From the IMG/VR virus record IMGVR_UViG_3300031658_000004, positions 1 through 64,000 of that record: a stretch of 64,000 nt of DNA; one strand, 5' to 3'. The notes beneath the pieces were generated by a model, which worked only from the letters and a program-made list of their open reading frames with translations, did not search any database and was not told the DNA's origin. Position numbers and translations under genes: made by a program. Below are positions 44,560-54,880 of the stretch, one piece after another. The DNA is from a virus. Every line of letters starts with the position of its first letter. The stretch's first letter is position 1.

Positions 44560-45158
44560 ATCTAGTAACAGCGCGTAAAACGTCATGTGATCACTGTACT
44601 ACATATTGTAAATGTAAAGTATGTAAGAGAGAGAGGTTATTAATAAGGTGTGAGTGGTATATACGAAATATTGTAACTGGGTTTAAAACTATGTTTCAAC
44701 GTAGGCCTAAACGGAAAGTCGTAAAGGTGAGATTAAGTGAAATATTCACCCATAGTACATATGATACTGCTGATAGTAAGTACGAGTGGGGGATATTAGA
44801 GAAGACTATTAGGAAATATGGTTTAAAAGAACCTATTCATCTTATCCCAATACTAGAAGTAACTCGTGTGGAAAATGTAATAGACGAAGAGTGGATATTG
44901 AAATTGGTAAATGGATACAAGTATTTCCCCCTAGATGGGCAACATCGGACAGCGGTATTAAAATTTATACATTTAAACGACCCATTAGCATTAGTAGATG
45001 CCTGTATTATAGAGCCTAACCATATAACTGATGTTAGTAAATGGGAACACGATCGATATCCTAGTGATCACAGATACTTCACGGCTTTCTATACTCCTGA
45101 TACTTGGGATCAGAAAACAGATTATGCTGCAGTAATTCATGAACTAAACCAAAGATAA
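44556..45158 (+). CDS. ParB-like domain protein with N-terminal cysteine cluster
   Basis: This is a 200-residue protein. Residues 56-150 match a ParB/Srx-type nucleotide-binding fold: VKVRLSEIF, YGLKEPIHLIPI and PLDGQHRTAVLKFI, where D127-G-Q-H-R131 parallels the G-x-R-R/DGxHR motif. Six cysteines in residues 11-32 could bind zinc. The gene stands just before the terminase unit. A role in DNA binding or nicking during packaging is possible; no ParA partner is seen. Confidence 0.65.
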   Translation: MNLVTARKTSCDHCTTYCKCKVCKRERLLIRCEWYIRNIVTGFKTMFQRRPKRKVVKVRLSEIFTHSTYDTADSKYEWGILEKTIRKYGLKEPIHLIPILEVTRVENVIDEEWILKLVNGYKYFPLDGQHRTAVLKFIHLNDPLALVDACIIEPNHITDVSKWEHDRYPSDHRYFTAFYTPDTWDQKTDYAAVIHELNQR

Positions 45159-45160
45159 AA

Positions 45161-45685
45161 ATGAGATTAACAGATGATTTAATATATATAAAAGATGGTA
45201 AAAAAGCTATGCCTAGTGCATATGCATGTACCATCCTGGAATTCAAAGGATTACAAACTGATGAACTATCTTTTGTATACTTTATGGTGGATCATAGATC
45301 TCCATATGCAGTTTATGAATGGCAACAACGTATTATTGAAGTAAAAAATAGTATCTTTGGTGAAGAAAATAAATGGGAAGCATCAACTAAAGTCTTAGCA
45401 GCATGTGCTAAGTATGATAAACTAATAGAAACCTCAGCGGTAAGGTTATTAAAAGCAGCGAGAGAATCTATTGTGAAATTAGAGAAGTACTTTAGATTTA
45501 TAGATTTACATGAAATGGATGATAGAGGTAAACCTATTTATTCTGCTAAAGACCTTATATCTAACTTAGAAAAGATGGGGAAGGTAGTTGATGGGTTGAC
45601 CAAGTTAGAAGAGATAGTAAAAAGAGAAGAACAAGCTGCTAACACTAATAGAGGTGGAGTAGAGGTAAATAAATATAATATGTAA
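45161..45685 (+). CDS. Hypothetical protein before TerL (small terminase candidate)
   Basis: This is a 174-residue, mostly helical protein (SAVRLLKAARESIVKLEKYF, NLEKMGKVVDGLTKLEEIVK) with a Lys-rich tail. Its position two genes before the large terminase is where a small terminase subunit is expected, and the helical bundle with C-terminal coiled coil would fit. No direct sequence signature was found. Confidence 0.5.
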   Translation: MRLTDDLIYIKDGKKAMPSAYACTILEFKGLQTDELSFVYFMVDHRSPYAVYEWQQRIIEVKNSIFGEENKWEASTKVLAACAKYDKLIETSAVRLLKAARESIVKLEKYFRFIDLHEMDDRGKPIYSAKDLISNLEKMGKVVDGLTKLEEIVKREEQAANTNRGGVEVNKYNM

Positions 45686-45957
45686 TGGATTTTTTAGAAG
45701 AGATAGAATTATACAATAGTGCAATGGATAATGCATATAATCTAATCACAGGTAAGATTGATGTGGATGATATGTTTATAGAATTCGATGAAGGAGATGA
45801 TGATGCTCTGTTACCATTACCATTTAACCCCTTTATGTCAGAGAAATATTCCAATGCTCTTATAGATGTAGTTATAGAACACTTTTCTCATTATGAAGAG
45901 TATGAAAAATGTGCGGAGTTAGTAAAGATAAAAGAAATTAATGTTAAAGAACACTAA
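45685..45957 (+). CDS. Small acidic protein overlapping the large terminase gene
   Basis: This is a 90-residue acidic protein (EFDEGDDDALLPLPFNP) with helical ends. It begins on the last base of the preceding stop and overlaps TerL by 17 bp. It is unknown; tight coupling suggests a packaging accessory. Confidence 0.6.
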   Translation: MDFLEEIELYNSAMDNAYNLITGKIDVDDMFIEFDEGDDDALLPLPFNPFMSEKYSNALIDVVIEHFSHYEEYEKCAELVKIKEINVKEH

Positions 45958-47905
45958 CAGGGTTAGAGCAGCAGCTTTAGAGTTCTTAGAAACAGGTATG
46001 TATACAACAGCTATACCTGGAACTAAAGACTATTTTGAGTTTTGGGATAGAGAGAAAAAAAGATGTTTGTATGGGTATACGATTGATGACTTATCAGTCA
46101 CAGGATTCCATTACTTCTATTTAAACTACTGTCCTATAGATAGAGCTATAGATGAAATTCTTCCTGATGGCTCAGTACAATCACGACGTGAAAGAACATT
46201 CCCAGCATTCTATGATGGTGATTATTTATATTTTCATGAGATAGATAAAGCGAGATCTAATAATAAACATATGATAGTTCTAAAAGCTCGTCGTAAAGGG
46301 TATTCATATAAAGCTGGATCTATGTTAGCTAGGAATTATTTCTTTATAAGGAACTCTAAGAACTTTGTATTTGCAGGACAGAAAGAATATTTAATTGGTG
46401 ATGGACTCTTATCTAAAGCATGGGAGTTTTTATCTTTTATAGATGATCATACAGCATGGGCACAACCAAGACTTAGAGATAGAGAGATGTCTAAGATGTC
46501 TGGGTATAAGAAGAAAGTTAATGGTGTAGATATTGAGATGGGGATGAAATCTCAAATCATAGGGGTGAGTCTTAAAGACAACCCAGACAAAGTCAGAGGA
46601 AAAGCCGGAGAGTTGGTTTTCTTTGAGGAAGCTGGTTCATTCCCTGGACTACTCAAGGCATGGGAGGTAACAATGCCAACCATGAGGCAAGGATCTAAAA
46701 CATTAGGTATGATGGTAGCCTTTGGTACAGGTGGTACAGAAGGAGCAGATTTTGAAGCTATGGAAGAAATATTTTATAATCCTGCAGCATATGATTGTAT
46801 GGAATATGAAAATGAATGGGATGAAGGAGCCATGGGTACTAAGTGTGGGTATTTTATACCTATACAAAGAAACTTAGATGGGTTTATAGATGAACAAGGA
46901 AATTCATTAATGTCATCAGCTATAGAGTATGAAGAAGGTGCAAGAGAGAAAAAGAAAGGTGCAGCAGATCATAAATCTTTAGATCAGTATATAGCAGAGC
47001 ACCCATACTCTCCTCAAGAAGCTACCCTACAAGTTACGGCAAATCTATTTGATATAGGATCTTTACAGGAACAGTATAATAAGATTAAAGCTAGTAATTT
47101 ACATTCTGTAGGTACTGCAGGAGATTTTAGATATGATACTAAAGGACAAGTTAAGTTTACTATCAATGGAGATAATAGACCAATATTAAAATACCCACAT
47201 AGAAAGGATGATGCTATAACAGGTACTGTAATTATATATGAAGCTCCTTATAGGAATACAGTTGGGCAAGTACCTAGAAATCTGTATGTAATTTGTCATG
47301 ATCCATATGGACAAAATCAATCAGCTGATAGTTCTTCTTTAGGGAGTGCATATGTTTTAAAATTACCTAATAATCTTTCTAAACCAGATGATATTATAGT
47401 AGCTAGTTATGTTGGGAGACCTAAGACGACGGATGAGTATAATAGAAATCTATTTATGCTAGCAGATTATTATGGGTGTAAGATAGGATTTGAGAACGAT
47501 CGAGGAGAAGTTATAGCTTATGCTAAACGACATAGAAAGTTACATAAGTTACAAGAAGAATTTGAGATGTTGGATAAAAAAGAATTAAGATCTAAAACTG
47601 TGAAACGACAATATGGGATGCATATGACAGAAGCTAGGAAGAGGCAAGGTGAATTATATATTAGAGACTGGTTAGTTTCTCCTAGAGGTAAAGATGTTGA
47701 GGGTGTACAGTCTTTAAATCTTCATAAAATATATGATCCCGCCTTATTAACTGAGCTAATAAAGTTTAATCATAAAGGCAATTTTGATAGGGTGATGTCA
47801 TTAATGATTGGTATGTTCCATACTAAGGAGTTGTACAATGCAGAGATTAAAGATATACTAGAGGACGGTGCATCTAACGACTGGTTTGATAGAATGTACA
47901 ACTAG
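45941..47905 (+). CDS. terL: Terminase large subunit
   Basis: This is a 654-residue protein. The ATPase part has a variant Walker A at KARRKGYSYKAG (115-126), where the usual GKS/T is replaced, and Walker B ELVFFEE (224-230) followed by AGSFPG. The nuclease part shows VICHDPYGQNQSADSSS, GFENDRGEVIAYAKR and a C-terminal FDRVMSLMIG, the RNase H-like layout of viral terminases. It cuts and pumps phage DNA into procapsids docked at the portal. The next gene is the portal, as in other crAss-like phages. Confidence 0.9.
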   Translation: MLKNTNRVRAAALEFLETGMYTTAIPGTKDYFEFWDREKKRCLYGYTIDDLSVTGFHYFYLNYCPIDRAIDEILPDGSVQSRRERTFPAFYDGDYLYFHEIDKARSNNKHMIVLKARRKGYSYKAGSMLARNYFFIRNSKNFVFAGQKEYLIGDGLLSKAWEFLSFIDDHTAWAQPRLRDREMSKMSGYKKKVNGVDIEMGMKSQIIGVSLKDNPDKVRGKAGELVFFEEAGSFPGLLKAWEVTMPTMRQGSKTLGMMVAFGTGGTEGADFEAMEEIFYNPAAYDCMEYENEWDEGAMGTKCGYFIPIQRNLDGFIDEQGNSLMSSAIEYEEGAREKKKGAADHKSLDQYIAEHPYSPQEATLQVTANLFDIGSLQEQYNKIKASNLHSVGTAGDFRYDTKGQVKFTINGDNRPILKYPHRKDDAITGTVIIYEAPYRNTVGQVPRNLYVICHDPYGQNQSADSSSLGSAYVLKLPNNLSKPDDIIVASYVGRPKTTDEYNRNLFMLADYYGCKIGFENDRGEVIAYAKRHRKLHKLQEEFEMLDKKELRSKTVKRQYGMHMTEARKRQGELYIRDWLVSPRGKDVEGVQSLNLHKIYDPALLTELIKFNHKGNFDRVMSLMIGMFHTKELYNAEIKDILEDGASNDWFDRMYN

Positions 47906-47967
47906 TGATATATTATAAGTATAAGGGTAATATTTACTCTTATAGTAAAAACGAAGGTAAAATTAAC

Positions 47968-47975
47968 TAATTTTG
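47968..47975 (+). promoter_or_regulatory. Possible promoter box before the portal gene
   Basis: TAATTTTG matches TAnnTTTG, only 6 bp before the portal ATG at 47982, so a transcript would be nearly leaderless. No -33 element is visible. The match could be chance in AT-rich DNA. Confidence 0.25.
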
Positions 47976-47981
47976 TAAGCT

Positions 47982-50267
47982 ATGGGATACGAGGGAATAC
48001 CAAGACAGAAACTGTCTATAAGCAAGAAAAATAAGGAGTGGGGGGAAGCTTGTGTAGAAGCTTATATTAATTTATCAGGGAATGGTTATACACTATCATC
48101 TCGAAAAGATGATCTACAGAAATTATATGATATGTATAATGGAGTAGTAGATACTGGTGATTATAATTTAGTATTAAAACCTTATGGAAAAAGTCGTAAG
48201 AATTTTCCATCAGCCTTAAGGAATTACCCAATTATAAAACCTATTATAGATTTATTATTAGGGGAAAAAACTAAGAGACCATTTAACTTTACTGTATCAG
48301 TTCAAAACGCAGATACTGTTACAAGGAAAGAAATGGCTAAACAAGAGACGTTGTATAGAAACTTACAACAACGATTTGTTAATGCTGCTAATAAAGCAGG
48401 AGTTGAGACAGGAATAGATACTCAAGAAGTTCCAATGCCGGAACATGTAGCCAACTTATTTGAGTCTTCATATGTAGATAATAGAGCTGTTATGGGGCAG
48501 CATGCTATGTCGTATATAGAACATCATCAAGAAGTAAAAAGAAAATTAGATAAAGCTTGGTTTCATTACTTAGTTTCTGGGGAGTGTTACACACACCGAG
48601 GAGTTCGACATAACGAACCTTTCTATGATATCCTTAATCCTTTAAATGTAAATTATGATTTAGATCCGGATTTAGAATTTGTAGAAGATGGTGACTGGGC
48701 TTCAGTTACTAAGTTTGTACATGCAAGTACTTTAGTAGATCATTACTTTGATGTACTAACTGATAGTGAAATGTTAGAATTAGAATCTCCTACTCACTCT
48801 GGAAGTGATATTGGATTCTTAGCATCAATGAATTCTAAAGGAGCCAACACACAAGACTCACGATTAATTGAAGTAGTTATAGTATATTGGAAATCTAGAA
48901 AACGTATAGGATTTTTATCATTCACAGACCCTGAAACTGGAGAACCTGTTGAAGAGGATGTTGAAGATGGATTTAAAATGCCTAAAGAACTTAAAGAAAT
49001 AGGAGCTAAGTTAGAATGGATATGGGTTAATGAAGTATGGGAAGGGACTAGGATAGATAATAAATTCTATGTGAATATCAACCCTATTAAGAATCAAAGA
49101 ACATCTATGGAGAATCCATCTTTATGTAAACTACCTATTAATGGTAGAAGATATTCTGATGTGAATAGTGAAAATATTTCATTAGTATCTTTAGGTATAC
49201 CATTTCAAGTTAATTATAATATCTATAAATATAGGTTAGAACTTGCTATAGCACGATCTAAAGATATAGTTGCTCAGTTTGATATTAATATGATCCCTAA
49301 GAAATGGGATATGGATAAGTTTATGTACTTTGTAGAAGGTACAGGTATTGCTTGGGTAGATTATAATAAAGAAGGAGTTCAATTATCACCTCAACATCAG
49401 TCTGTATTAGACATGTCTATTAAAACTATAGAACAATATATAATGTTATTAAATTCTATTGTTGAAGAATGGGAGAAATTATCAGGAGTTACTAGACAAA
49501 GACAAGGTCAGATAGGAAGTTATGAAGGGAAAGCTGCTTCTCAACAAGCTATCGTACAGTCCTCACATATTACAGAAGATTTATTTAAAAAATTCGCAGG
49601 AGTCGAACAAAGAGATATGCAAGCACTATTAGATTATTCTAAAGAAGCTTGGCATGGAGGTAAAAAATCTGCTTATATGATGCCTGATGGTGTAACAGAA
49701 TTTTTAGATATAGATTCTATAGAGCATATGGAATCTAACTATGGTATATTTATGACTGATGCAGGTAAAGAGAAAGATAAGATCGATGGTATAAGACAGT
49801 TGTCTCAAGCTATGGTTCAGAATGGGGTTAAGGTATCTGCTATAGCGGAGATGATGGATGCAGATAGTTTCCCTCAAATCAAAGCTAAGATTAAACAAGC
49901 AGAGAAGAAGCAAGAGGAATTAGAGAAAGCACAACAAGAAGCTGAACAACAACAGCAACAAGCTCAATTAGAACAGCAAAAAGAACAGATGGCTCAAATG
50001 GCTGCAGATGCTGAGAAAGATCGTGAAACAAAAATTAAAATTGCAGAGATCCATGTAAGTGGACAAAAAGAAGGAGCGCAATTAAATATGCAACATGGTT
50101 TACAAGAATTAGAATTAAAAGAGGAAGAACTGGATATTAAAGAAAAGCTAGCTAACGAAGAAATAAGATCTAACAAAGCTGATGAAGCGATTGATAGGGA
50201 AAAGATAAAAGCTGACATTAAACAAACTAGAATAAGTAAAACGGATTCTAATAAGAAAAAAGATTAA
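47982..50267 (+). CDS. Portal protein
   Basis: This is a 761-residue protein. Portal-type features include the PIIKPIIDLLLGEKTKRPF start region, NVNYDLDPDLEFVEDGDW, TGIAWVDYNKEG, and a GQIGSYEGKAASQQA segment before a helical barrel. The C-terminal 130 residues are Gln/Glu/Lys-rich coiled coil (EEAQQ-type) and highly charged, a long barrel extension common in crAss-like portals. It forms the dodecameric channel for DNA. It follows TerL and overlaps the next gene by one base. Confidence 0.85.
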   Translation: MGYEGIPRQKLSISKKNKEWGEACVEAYINLSGNGYTLSSRKDDLQKLYDMYNGVVDTGDYNLVLKPYGKSRKNFPSALRNYPIIKPIIDLLLGEKTKRPFNFTVSVQNADTVTRKEMAKQETLYRNLQQRFVNAANKAGVETGIDTQEVPMPEHVANLFESSYVDNRAVMGQHAMSYIEHHQEVKRKLDKAWFHYLVSGECYTHRGVRHNEPFYDILNPLNVNYDLDPDLEFVEDGDWASVTKFVHASTLVDHYFDVLTDSEMLELESPTHSGSDIGFLASMNSKGANTQDSRLIEVVIVYWKSRKRIGFLSFTDPETGEPVEEDVEDGFKMPKELKEIGAKLEWIWVNEVWEGTRIDNKFYVNINPIKNQRTSMENPSLCKLPINGRRYSDVNSENISLVSLGIPFQVNYNIYKYRLELAIARSKDIVAQFDINMIPKKWDMDKFMYFVEGTGIAWVDYNKEGVQLSPQHQSVLDMSIKTIEQYIMLLNSIVEEWEKLSGVTRQRQGQIGSYEGKAASQQAIVQSSHITEDLFKKFAGVEQRDMQALLDYSKEAWHGGKKSAYMMPDGVTEFLDIDSIEHMESNYGIFMTDAGKEKDKIDGIRQLSQAMVQNGVKVSAIAEMMDADSFPQIKAKIKQAEKKQEELEKAQQEAEQQQQQAQLEQQKEQMAQMAADAEKDRETKIKIAEIHVSGQKEGAQLNMQHGLQELELKEEELDIKEKLANEEIRSNKADEAIDREKIKADIKQTRISKTDSNKKKD

Positions 50268-52036
50268 TGTCAGGATTATCGTCTCAAGAAAAGTTAGATA
50301 TAATTAAAGGATCTCTCACAGGGGAGGTAGATAAACCTGCCTTCCTTGCAATACAAGAGGCTGAACAACTGCTTATGGAGGAAGCTGAGGAACAAGCTAA
50401 ATCTCAAGCAGGGTCTGAACAGTCTATAGAACAACCAGAAGTAGCTTCTACTGGAGGACCCGTTACAAACGGACCTCAAGTACCGCATCCTTCCCAGGGA
50501 TCAGCACAACCCCATTTAGTTAATTCTGCATCCTCTATGGATATCGGATTTAATCAAGCAAATGGAACCTCTAGGGGAGCTACTACTCTGGGTACTCAAG
50601 GAACTTATAAGAAAGGAGGACTCTTTAAATATTATCACGGAGGCGAACATAAGAAAGAATCAGCTAATAACCACGGATATTCTCGTTCTCAAACAAAAGT
50701 TAAGAAAGGAGATAGACCTGATGCTACTTCAATACCTTTATGGGATCAAGCTAAAGGAGCATTTCAGAAAGCTGCTGGATCTTATGGGCAAGCCGGACAA
50801 TCTTATATGCAATATTTTGGGAATGCCTTATTACAGGGTACTGGTTTAGTTAAAGAGAATGAATCTTATTTTGATGTGGATGAGAAGGATCTTCGCTCAG
50901 ATGAATTAGCATCATATAAATCAATGTTAATACAGAATCTTAATAAAGGGAAAAAAGGAAAATTAGATTATAGAGATTATAGTAACAACAGTGCAATCAC
51001 TGAGGCTGGGTCATCAGAAAAGGCTAGACTTCAATTAAAGAAGAATGCTGGGTCAACAATATTAAAAGATAATACTTTCCTAGGTGGGAGTAATACTACA
51101 AAAGAAGCATTACACGGATTAACAGGAAATGCTGCATACACTATAGATGATAAAGGTAATGTACATGTTCAGGATAATTATGACTTTAACTACTCACAAA
51201 AAAATGTAAAAAAGTCTGGAACTACAATAGGTAAGATGTGGGATATATTCAGTAACTCTAAACAAGAAGGTTTTTATCAAAAAGCTCATGAAGTAGGAGA
51301 TAAGGTTAAATCTAGATTACCTGTGGATATAGCTTTAGGATCAGCAACTGATATGGGGTTATCAGAAAAAGAGATTAAATCCTTAACGAAATATAATGCA
51401 AATGCTTCAGGAATTAAAAAAGTAGGGACATGGGATCTAATTAAAAGAGCTACTGGATTTAAAACTGGGGGGTTTAAATATCAAGATGGAGGATATAAAA
51501 ATTATGAGCTACCTAAACAAGAAAAAGTAATGTCATATGAGGAGATGTTAAGGAGACAACGTTTTCAAGAATCTAGTTTTGACCATACTGCTGTAAGTCC
51601 TAAAGGAGCTACAGGTGTTGCTCAAATAATGCCTGACACTTTAGATTATGCTAAGATGAAGGGGTGGGTTCCTAAGAGTACTACTATGGAGGATGTTAAA
51701 AAGTTTGACCTAGCTGAGAAGATTCAAGTTAATTATATGAATAATCTACTAGATAGAGATTGGATTAAAGGAACTGAGAAAGTTAAGAGAGCTAAAGCTC
51801 TAATAGCGTATAATTGGGGGCCTGGACATACATTTAAGAAATTAACTGAATTAAAGAAAGATGGAGTAGATATATATTCTGATGACTTAAGTTGGTTATC
51901 CCACTTTAATGACGAAAGTAAAGAGTATGTAGGACGTATTTTACAAAATAAAGGAGACTTTGGAGCGCAATACAAACAAGGTCTTAAAAATAACATACCT
52001 AAAAAGATGAAGAAAGGAGGCACATATAAGTCATAA
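50267..52036 (+). CDS. Virion protein with C-terminal lytic transglycosylase domain
   Basis: This is a 589-residue protein. The C-terminal region (about 420-560) matches an SLT domain: E435 in QESSFDHTAVSP as the catalytic Glu, GATGVAQIMP, and ALIAYNWGPG. The first 400 residues are low in motifs, with KKGGLFKYYHGG and KTGGFKYQDGG linkers that recur in related phage virion proteins. The enzyme should cut peptidoglycan during entry. It is cotranscribed with the portal. It could also help assembly, since it lies before the scaffold. Confidence 0.8.
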   Translation: MSGLSSQEKLDIIKGSLTGEVDKPAFLAIQEAEQLLMEEAEEQAKSQAGSEQSIEQPEVASTGGPVTNGPQVPHPSQGSAQPHLVNSASSMDIGFNQANGTSRGATTLGTQGTYKKGGLFKYYHGGEHKKESANNHGYSRSQTKVKKGDRPDATSIPLWDQAKGAFQKAAGSYGQAGQSYMQYFGNALLQGTGLVKENESYFDVDEKDLRSDELASYKSMLIQNLNKGKKGKLDYRDYSNNSAITEAGSSEKARLQLKKNAGSTILKDNTFLGGSNTTKEALHGLTGNAAYTIDDKGNVHVQDNYDFNYSQKNVKKSGTTIGKMWDIFSNSKQEGFYQKAHEVGDKVKSRLPVDIALGSATDMGLSEKEIKSLTKYNANASGIKKVGTWDLIKRATGFKTGGFKYQDGGYKNYELPKQEKVMSYEEMLRRQRFQESSFDHTAVSPKGATGVAQIMPDTLDYAKMKGWVPKSTTMEDVKKFDLAEKIQVNYMNNLLDRDWIKGTEKVKRAKALIAYNWGPGHTFKKLTELKKDGVDIYSDDLSWLSHFNDESKEYVGRILQNKGDFGAQYKQGLKNNIPKKMKKGGTYKS

Positions 52037-52099
52037 ATGTTATATAATAAAGAAACCTTTAAAAAATATAAGAAGTATAAAAAATATGAATATATTTTG

Positions 52100-52107
52100 T
52101 ACTTTTG
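52100..52107 (+). promoter_or_regulatory. Possible promoter box before the scaffold/capsid genes
   Basis: TACTTTTG matches TAnnTTTG, 30 bp before the scaffold ATG (52138). The region also holds TATATTTTG. No -33 TTTG was seen. A separate start here would allow extra scaffold and capsid transcripts. Confidence 0.4.
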
Positions 52108-52137
52108 TAACTTAAACCAATAAATATATATATAGAT

Positions 52138-53253
52138 ATGAATGAACCAAATGACAAAATCCAGCTTGACGACATCTCCTTTGATGACGTTCTGCAGGAT
52201 GTACTTCCTTCGGACGGCTTGGCAGAGTTAGAGATTGATGCCCCAGAAGAAGAAGTAGATGAAGAAGAAGTAGACGAATTCCTAGATGCTAACTCTGAAG
52301 ATGAAGAAGGGGATGAAGATGATGAGGAAGATGAGGAAGATGAAGATGAAGATGAAGACGAGGATGATGAGGGAGAAGAAGAAGAAGAAGAAGATGAGGG
52401 AGAAGTTTACGATGCCTCAGTAGTAAATGAAATTCTTTCAAACCTTGGGTATGATCCTACTAATGAATATGAAGATACTGCTGATGGGTTAACAAAAATG
52501 ACTCAGGAAGTAGCTTCTAAATTAGCTGATGAAAGGATTGATGATTTATTAGAAGAGTATCCTAATGTGAAAGCACACCTAGAGTATGTTATGAACGGAG
52601 GAGAGTCTAATACTTTTCTAGAAGCTAATCACAAAGAAGGGGATTATGATCTGTTAGAAATCCGTGAGGATGATATTAACACTCAAAGAAATGTCTTAGG
52701 TAACTATCTACATTTAAAAGGACATGATAAAGATTTTATTAATGAGCTTTTAGAAGATTATGAAGATAATGGGAAGTTACTTAATAAAGCTACCTTAGCT
52801 AAGGATGCAATGTCTAAGTATCAACAGGAGCATAGAGAAAAGATACAAGAGGAGCAAAGACAAACGACTGAGCAGCAAACCGCAGACAATAATGAATTCT
52901 GGTCTGGCGTTGCAAATACCATACAAGACTCTAGAGAGTTTGCTGGTATAAAAATTACAGAGAGAGAGAAGAAAGATTTTTATAATTATATTTCTCAACC
53001 TGTAGATAAGGCTGGTAAGACCCAGCGAGATGTAGATCATTTAGAAGCTGATATGGATGTTAAATTAGCTATAGATTATCTAATGTACAAGGGATTTAAT
53101 CTTGATGAAATTGTAGGAACACGAGCTAAAACTCGAAGCACTCAATCTTTAAGAGACAAAATCTCTCGAAACGAGGAAGATTTAAAGAGCACCAAAAGAA
53201 AAAGACGTACAGTTAAAAACGTTGATTTCGATGATTTAGATCTTTCTATTTAA
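52138..53253 (+). CDS. Candidate capsid scaffold protein
   Basis: This is a 371-residue protein. Residues 30-95 are almost entirely Asp/Glu (DEDEDEDEDDEGEEEEEE type), the centre is helical, and the tail is strongly basic (TKRKRRTVKNVDFDDLDLSI). Acidic-then-basic helical proteins directly upstream of the major capsid gene are typical phage scaffolds, which bind the inner capsid through the C-terminus and are absent from mature heads. The call rests on position and composition. Confidence 0.7.
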   Translation: MNEPNDKIQLDDISFDDVLQDVLPSDGLAELEIDAPEEEVDEEEVDEFLDANSEDEEGDEDDEEDEEDEDEDEDEDDEGEEEEEEDEGEVYDASVVNEILSNLGYDPTNEYEDTADGLTKMTQEVASKLADERIDDLLEEYPNVKAHLEYVMNGGESNTFLEANHKEGDYDLLEIREDDINTQRNVLGNYLHLKGHDKDFINELLEDYEDNGKLLNKATLAKDAMSKYQQEHREKIQEEQRQTTEQQTADNNEFWSGVANTIQDSREFAGIKITEREKKDFYNYISQPVDKAGKTQRDVDHLEADMDVKLAIDYLMYKGFNLDEIVGTRAKTRSTQSLRDKISRNEEDLKSTKRKRRTVKNVDFDDLDLSI

Positions 53254-53314
53254 TTAACCGACAATACGCTGGTCAAACAGCTTTTTGTATAACTAAACTT
53301 AAAAATAAATAAAA

Positions 53315-54745
53315 ATGAACGGAACAAACATTACTGTGCAAAAAAATCATTACAATGATGCACAAATGACAGATATGAACAGTCTGTCTAACGCTTTAAT
53401 GTCCAAGCCTACTGAGCTTTCTCCTATCATTACTCATCTAGCTGGTAAAGATGATAAACGTTTTCCACTATCTTTCTTAACTGAAGGTGTTGGTAATGTG
53501 AAATCAATCGATAGATTAGAGTATGAATATAGAGTAAAAACTCACACGCTTAAGACAAGACCTGTAGCTGTAGCAACTGCTGGTGCCTCTTGGGGTGCTG
53601 CTGGAGCAACTTTTACATTAACATTTCCAGATAAATGGTTTGTATTCCCTTACGTATTAGTAAATGCGGTAGGAAATCAAGCTAGAATCATGGCTGAACC
53701 TATTCAGGTTGGTAGTGACTGGCAATATATGTGTCAATTAATTGACCCTGCTGGAGTAGCTATCACTATTGGTGGTGCTGTTGGAGATTTATGGGCTCAA
53801 ATGTATGCACCTGTAGGAGTTGACTTCTCAAGAGGAAACGCTTCTAACTGGGAAACTCCAGGAAAGGTACGTAACAAAATTGGTACTGTAAGAAAGTCTT
53901 ACCACATGTCTGGTAATGCTAAAGATTTTGTAGCTGAATTTACTTTACCAACGAAAGGAGGGAAGTCAACTAAGTTATGGATGGACTACGAAGAGTATAC
54001 TCACATGTTAAACTTCAAAGAAGAATGTGAAATGTACTACTGGTACGGACAAAAAACTTATGATGCTGCTGGACAGACTCATATGAAAGATGAAAATGGA
54101 CAGCCTGTTGTTGTTGGTCCTGGTCTTTTAGAACAAATTATCAATAAGGATACTTATTCTACTTTAACAGAGAATAAAATCAAAAACATTATTGGTGACT
54201 TATTCTATGGTATGACTGATGCATCTGCAAAACAAGTAACACTGTACACTGGTACAGGTGGTGCAAGAGAGTTTGATGAAGCTCTTAAATCTCATTTCAA
54301 CGGAGTTAACCAAGGTTGGAAAGTTGGAGGTGAGAACAGATTCATTACAGGATCCGGGAGATCATTAGGTTTAACTGGTTACTTTACAACTTATGAGCAT
54401 GTAGATGGTCATACTGTAAATGTAGTTAAGTTACCATTATTTGATCATGGACCTGTTGCACAAGCACGAGCGAAACACCCAGTTACTGGATACTCTTTAG
54501 AGTCTTACAGAATGGTATTCGTTGATCAATCTAACTATGACGGCCAAAATAATCTTCAAATGATCTCTAAGAAAGGTCGTGAAATGATGAGATGGTGTGT
54601 TGCAGGATCAGTAGTGCCTAGAGGATTTGATGCTACTTCTTCTAGAGCTTCTGATGTGGATGGTGCTTCTGTACACATGTTGAAAACTGCTGGTATTGTA
54701 TTGAGACGTTTCGATACTTCACTAGACATTCAATGTGTAGCGTAA
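53315..54745 (+). CDS. Major capsid protein (crAss-like, HK97-type fold expected)
   Basis: This is a 476-residue protein beginning after the scaffold. Features that fit the crAss-like capsid family are RFPLSFLTEGVGNVKSIDRL, KAKHPVTGYSLESYRMVF-like (ARAKHPVTGYS) and FGSGRS-like loops, with a Gly/Ala-rich core and no signal. An A-rich leader precedes the ATG, and a GC hairpin follows the stop at 54787. It forms the icosahedral shell. The identification comes from family memory plus gene order and is strong. Confidence 0.85.
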   Translation: MNGTNITVQKNHYNDAQMTDMNSLSNALMSKPTELSPIITHLAGKDDKRFPLSFLTEGVGNVKSIDRLEYEYRVKTHTLKTRPVAVATAGASWGAAGATFTLTFPDKWFVFPYVLVNAVGNQARIMAEPIQVGSDWQYMCQLIDPAGVAITIGGAVGDLWAQMYAPVGVDFSRGNASNWETPGKVRNKIGTVRKSYHMSGNAKDFVAEFTLPTKGGKSTKLWMDYEEYTHMLNFKEECEMYYWYGQKTYDAAGQTHMKDENGQPVVVGPGLLEQIINKDTYSTLTENKIKNIIGDLFYGMTDASAKQVTLYTGTGGAREFDEALKSHFNGVNQGWKVGGENRFITGSGRSLGLTGYFTTYEHVDGHTVNVVKLPLFDHGPVAQARAKHPVTGYSLESYRMVFVDQSNYDGQNNLQMISKKGREMMRWCVAGSVVPRGFDATSSRASDVDGASVHMLKTAGIVLRRFDTSLDIQCVA

Positions 54746-54786
54746 GGCATTAACGTGCGTCTATATATATTGGTTTTTAATTAGGG

Positions 54787-54812
54787 TTGTGGGGGAGTAA
54801 TCCCCCATAACT
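54787..54812 (+). terminator. GC hairpin after the capsid gene
   Basis: GTTGTGGGGGA pairs with TCCCCCATAAC (11 bp with one GU, loop GTAA). No long T-run follows, so it is more likely a partial terminator or a 3'-end stabiliser that raises capsid mRNA over the genes beyond it. Confidence 0.45.
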
Positions 54813-54880
54813 TTGGTTAAATAATTATAGGGGAGTTATTCTTTACACCCGACTAATTTAAACTTTAAAAGAACATTATT

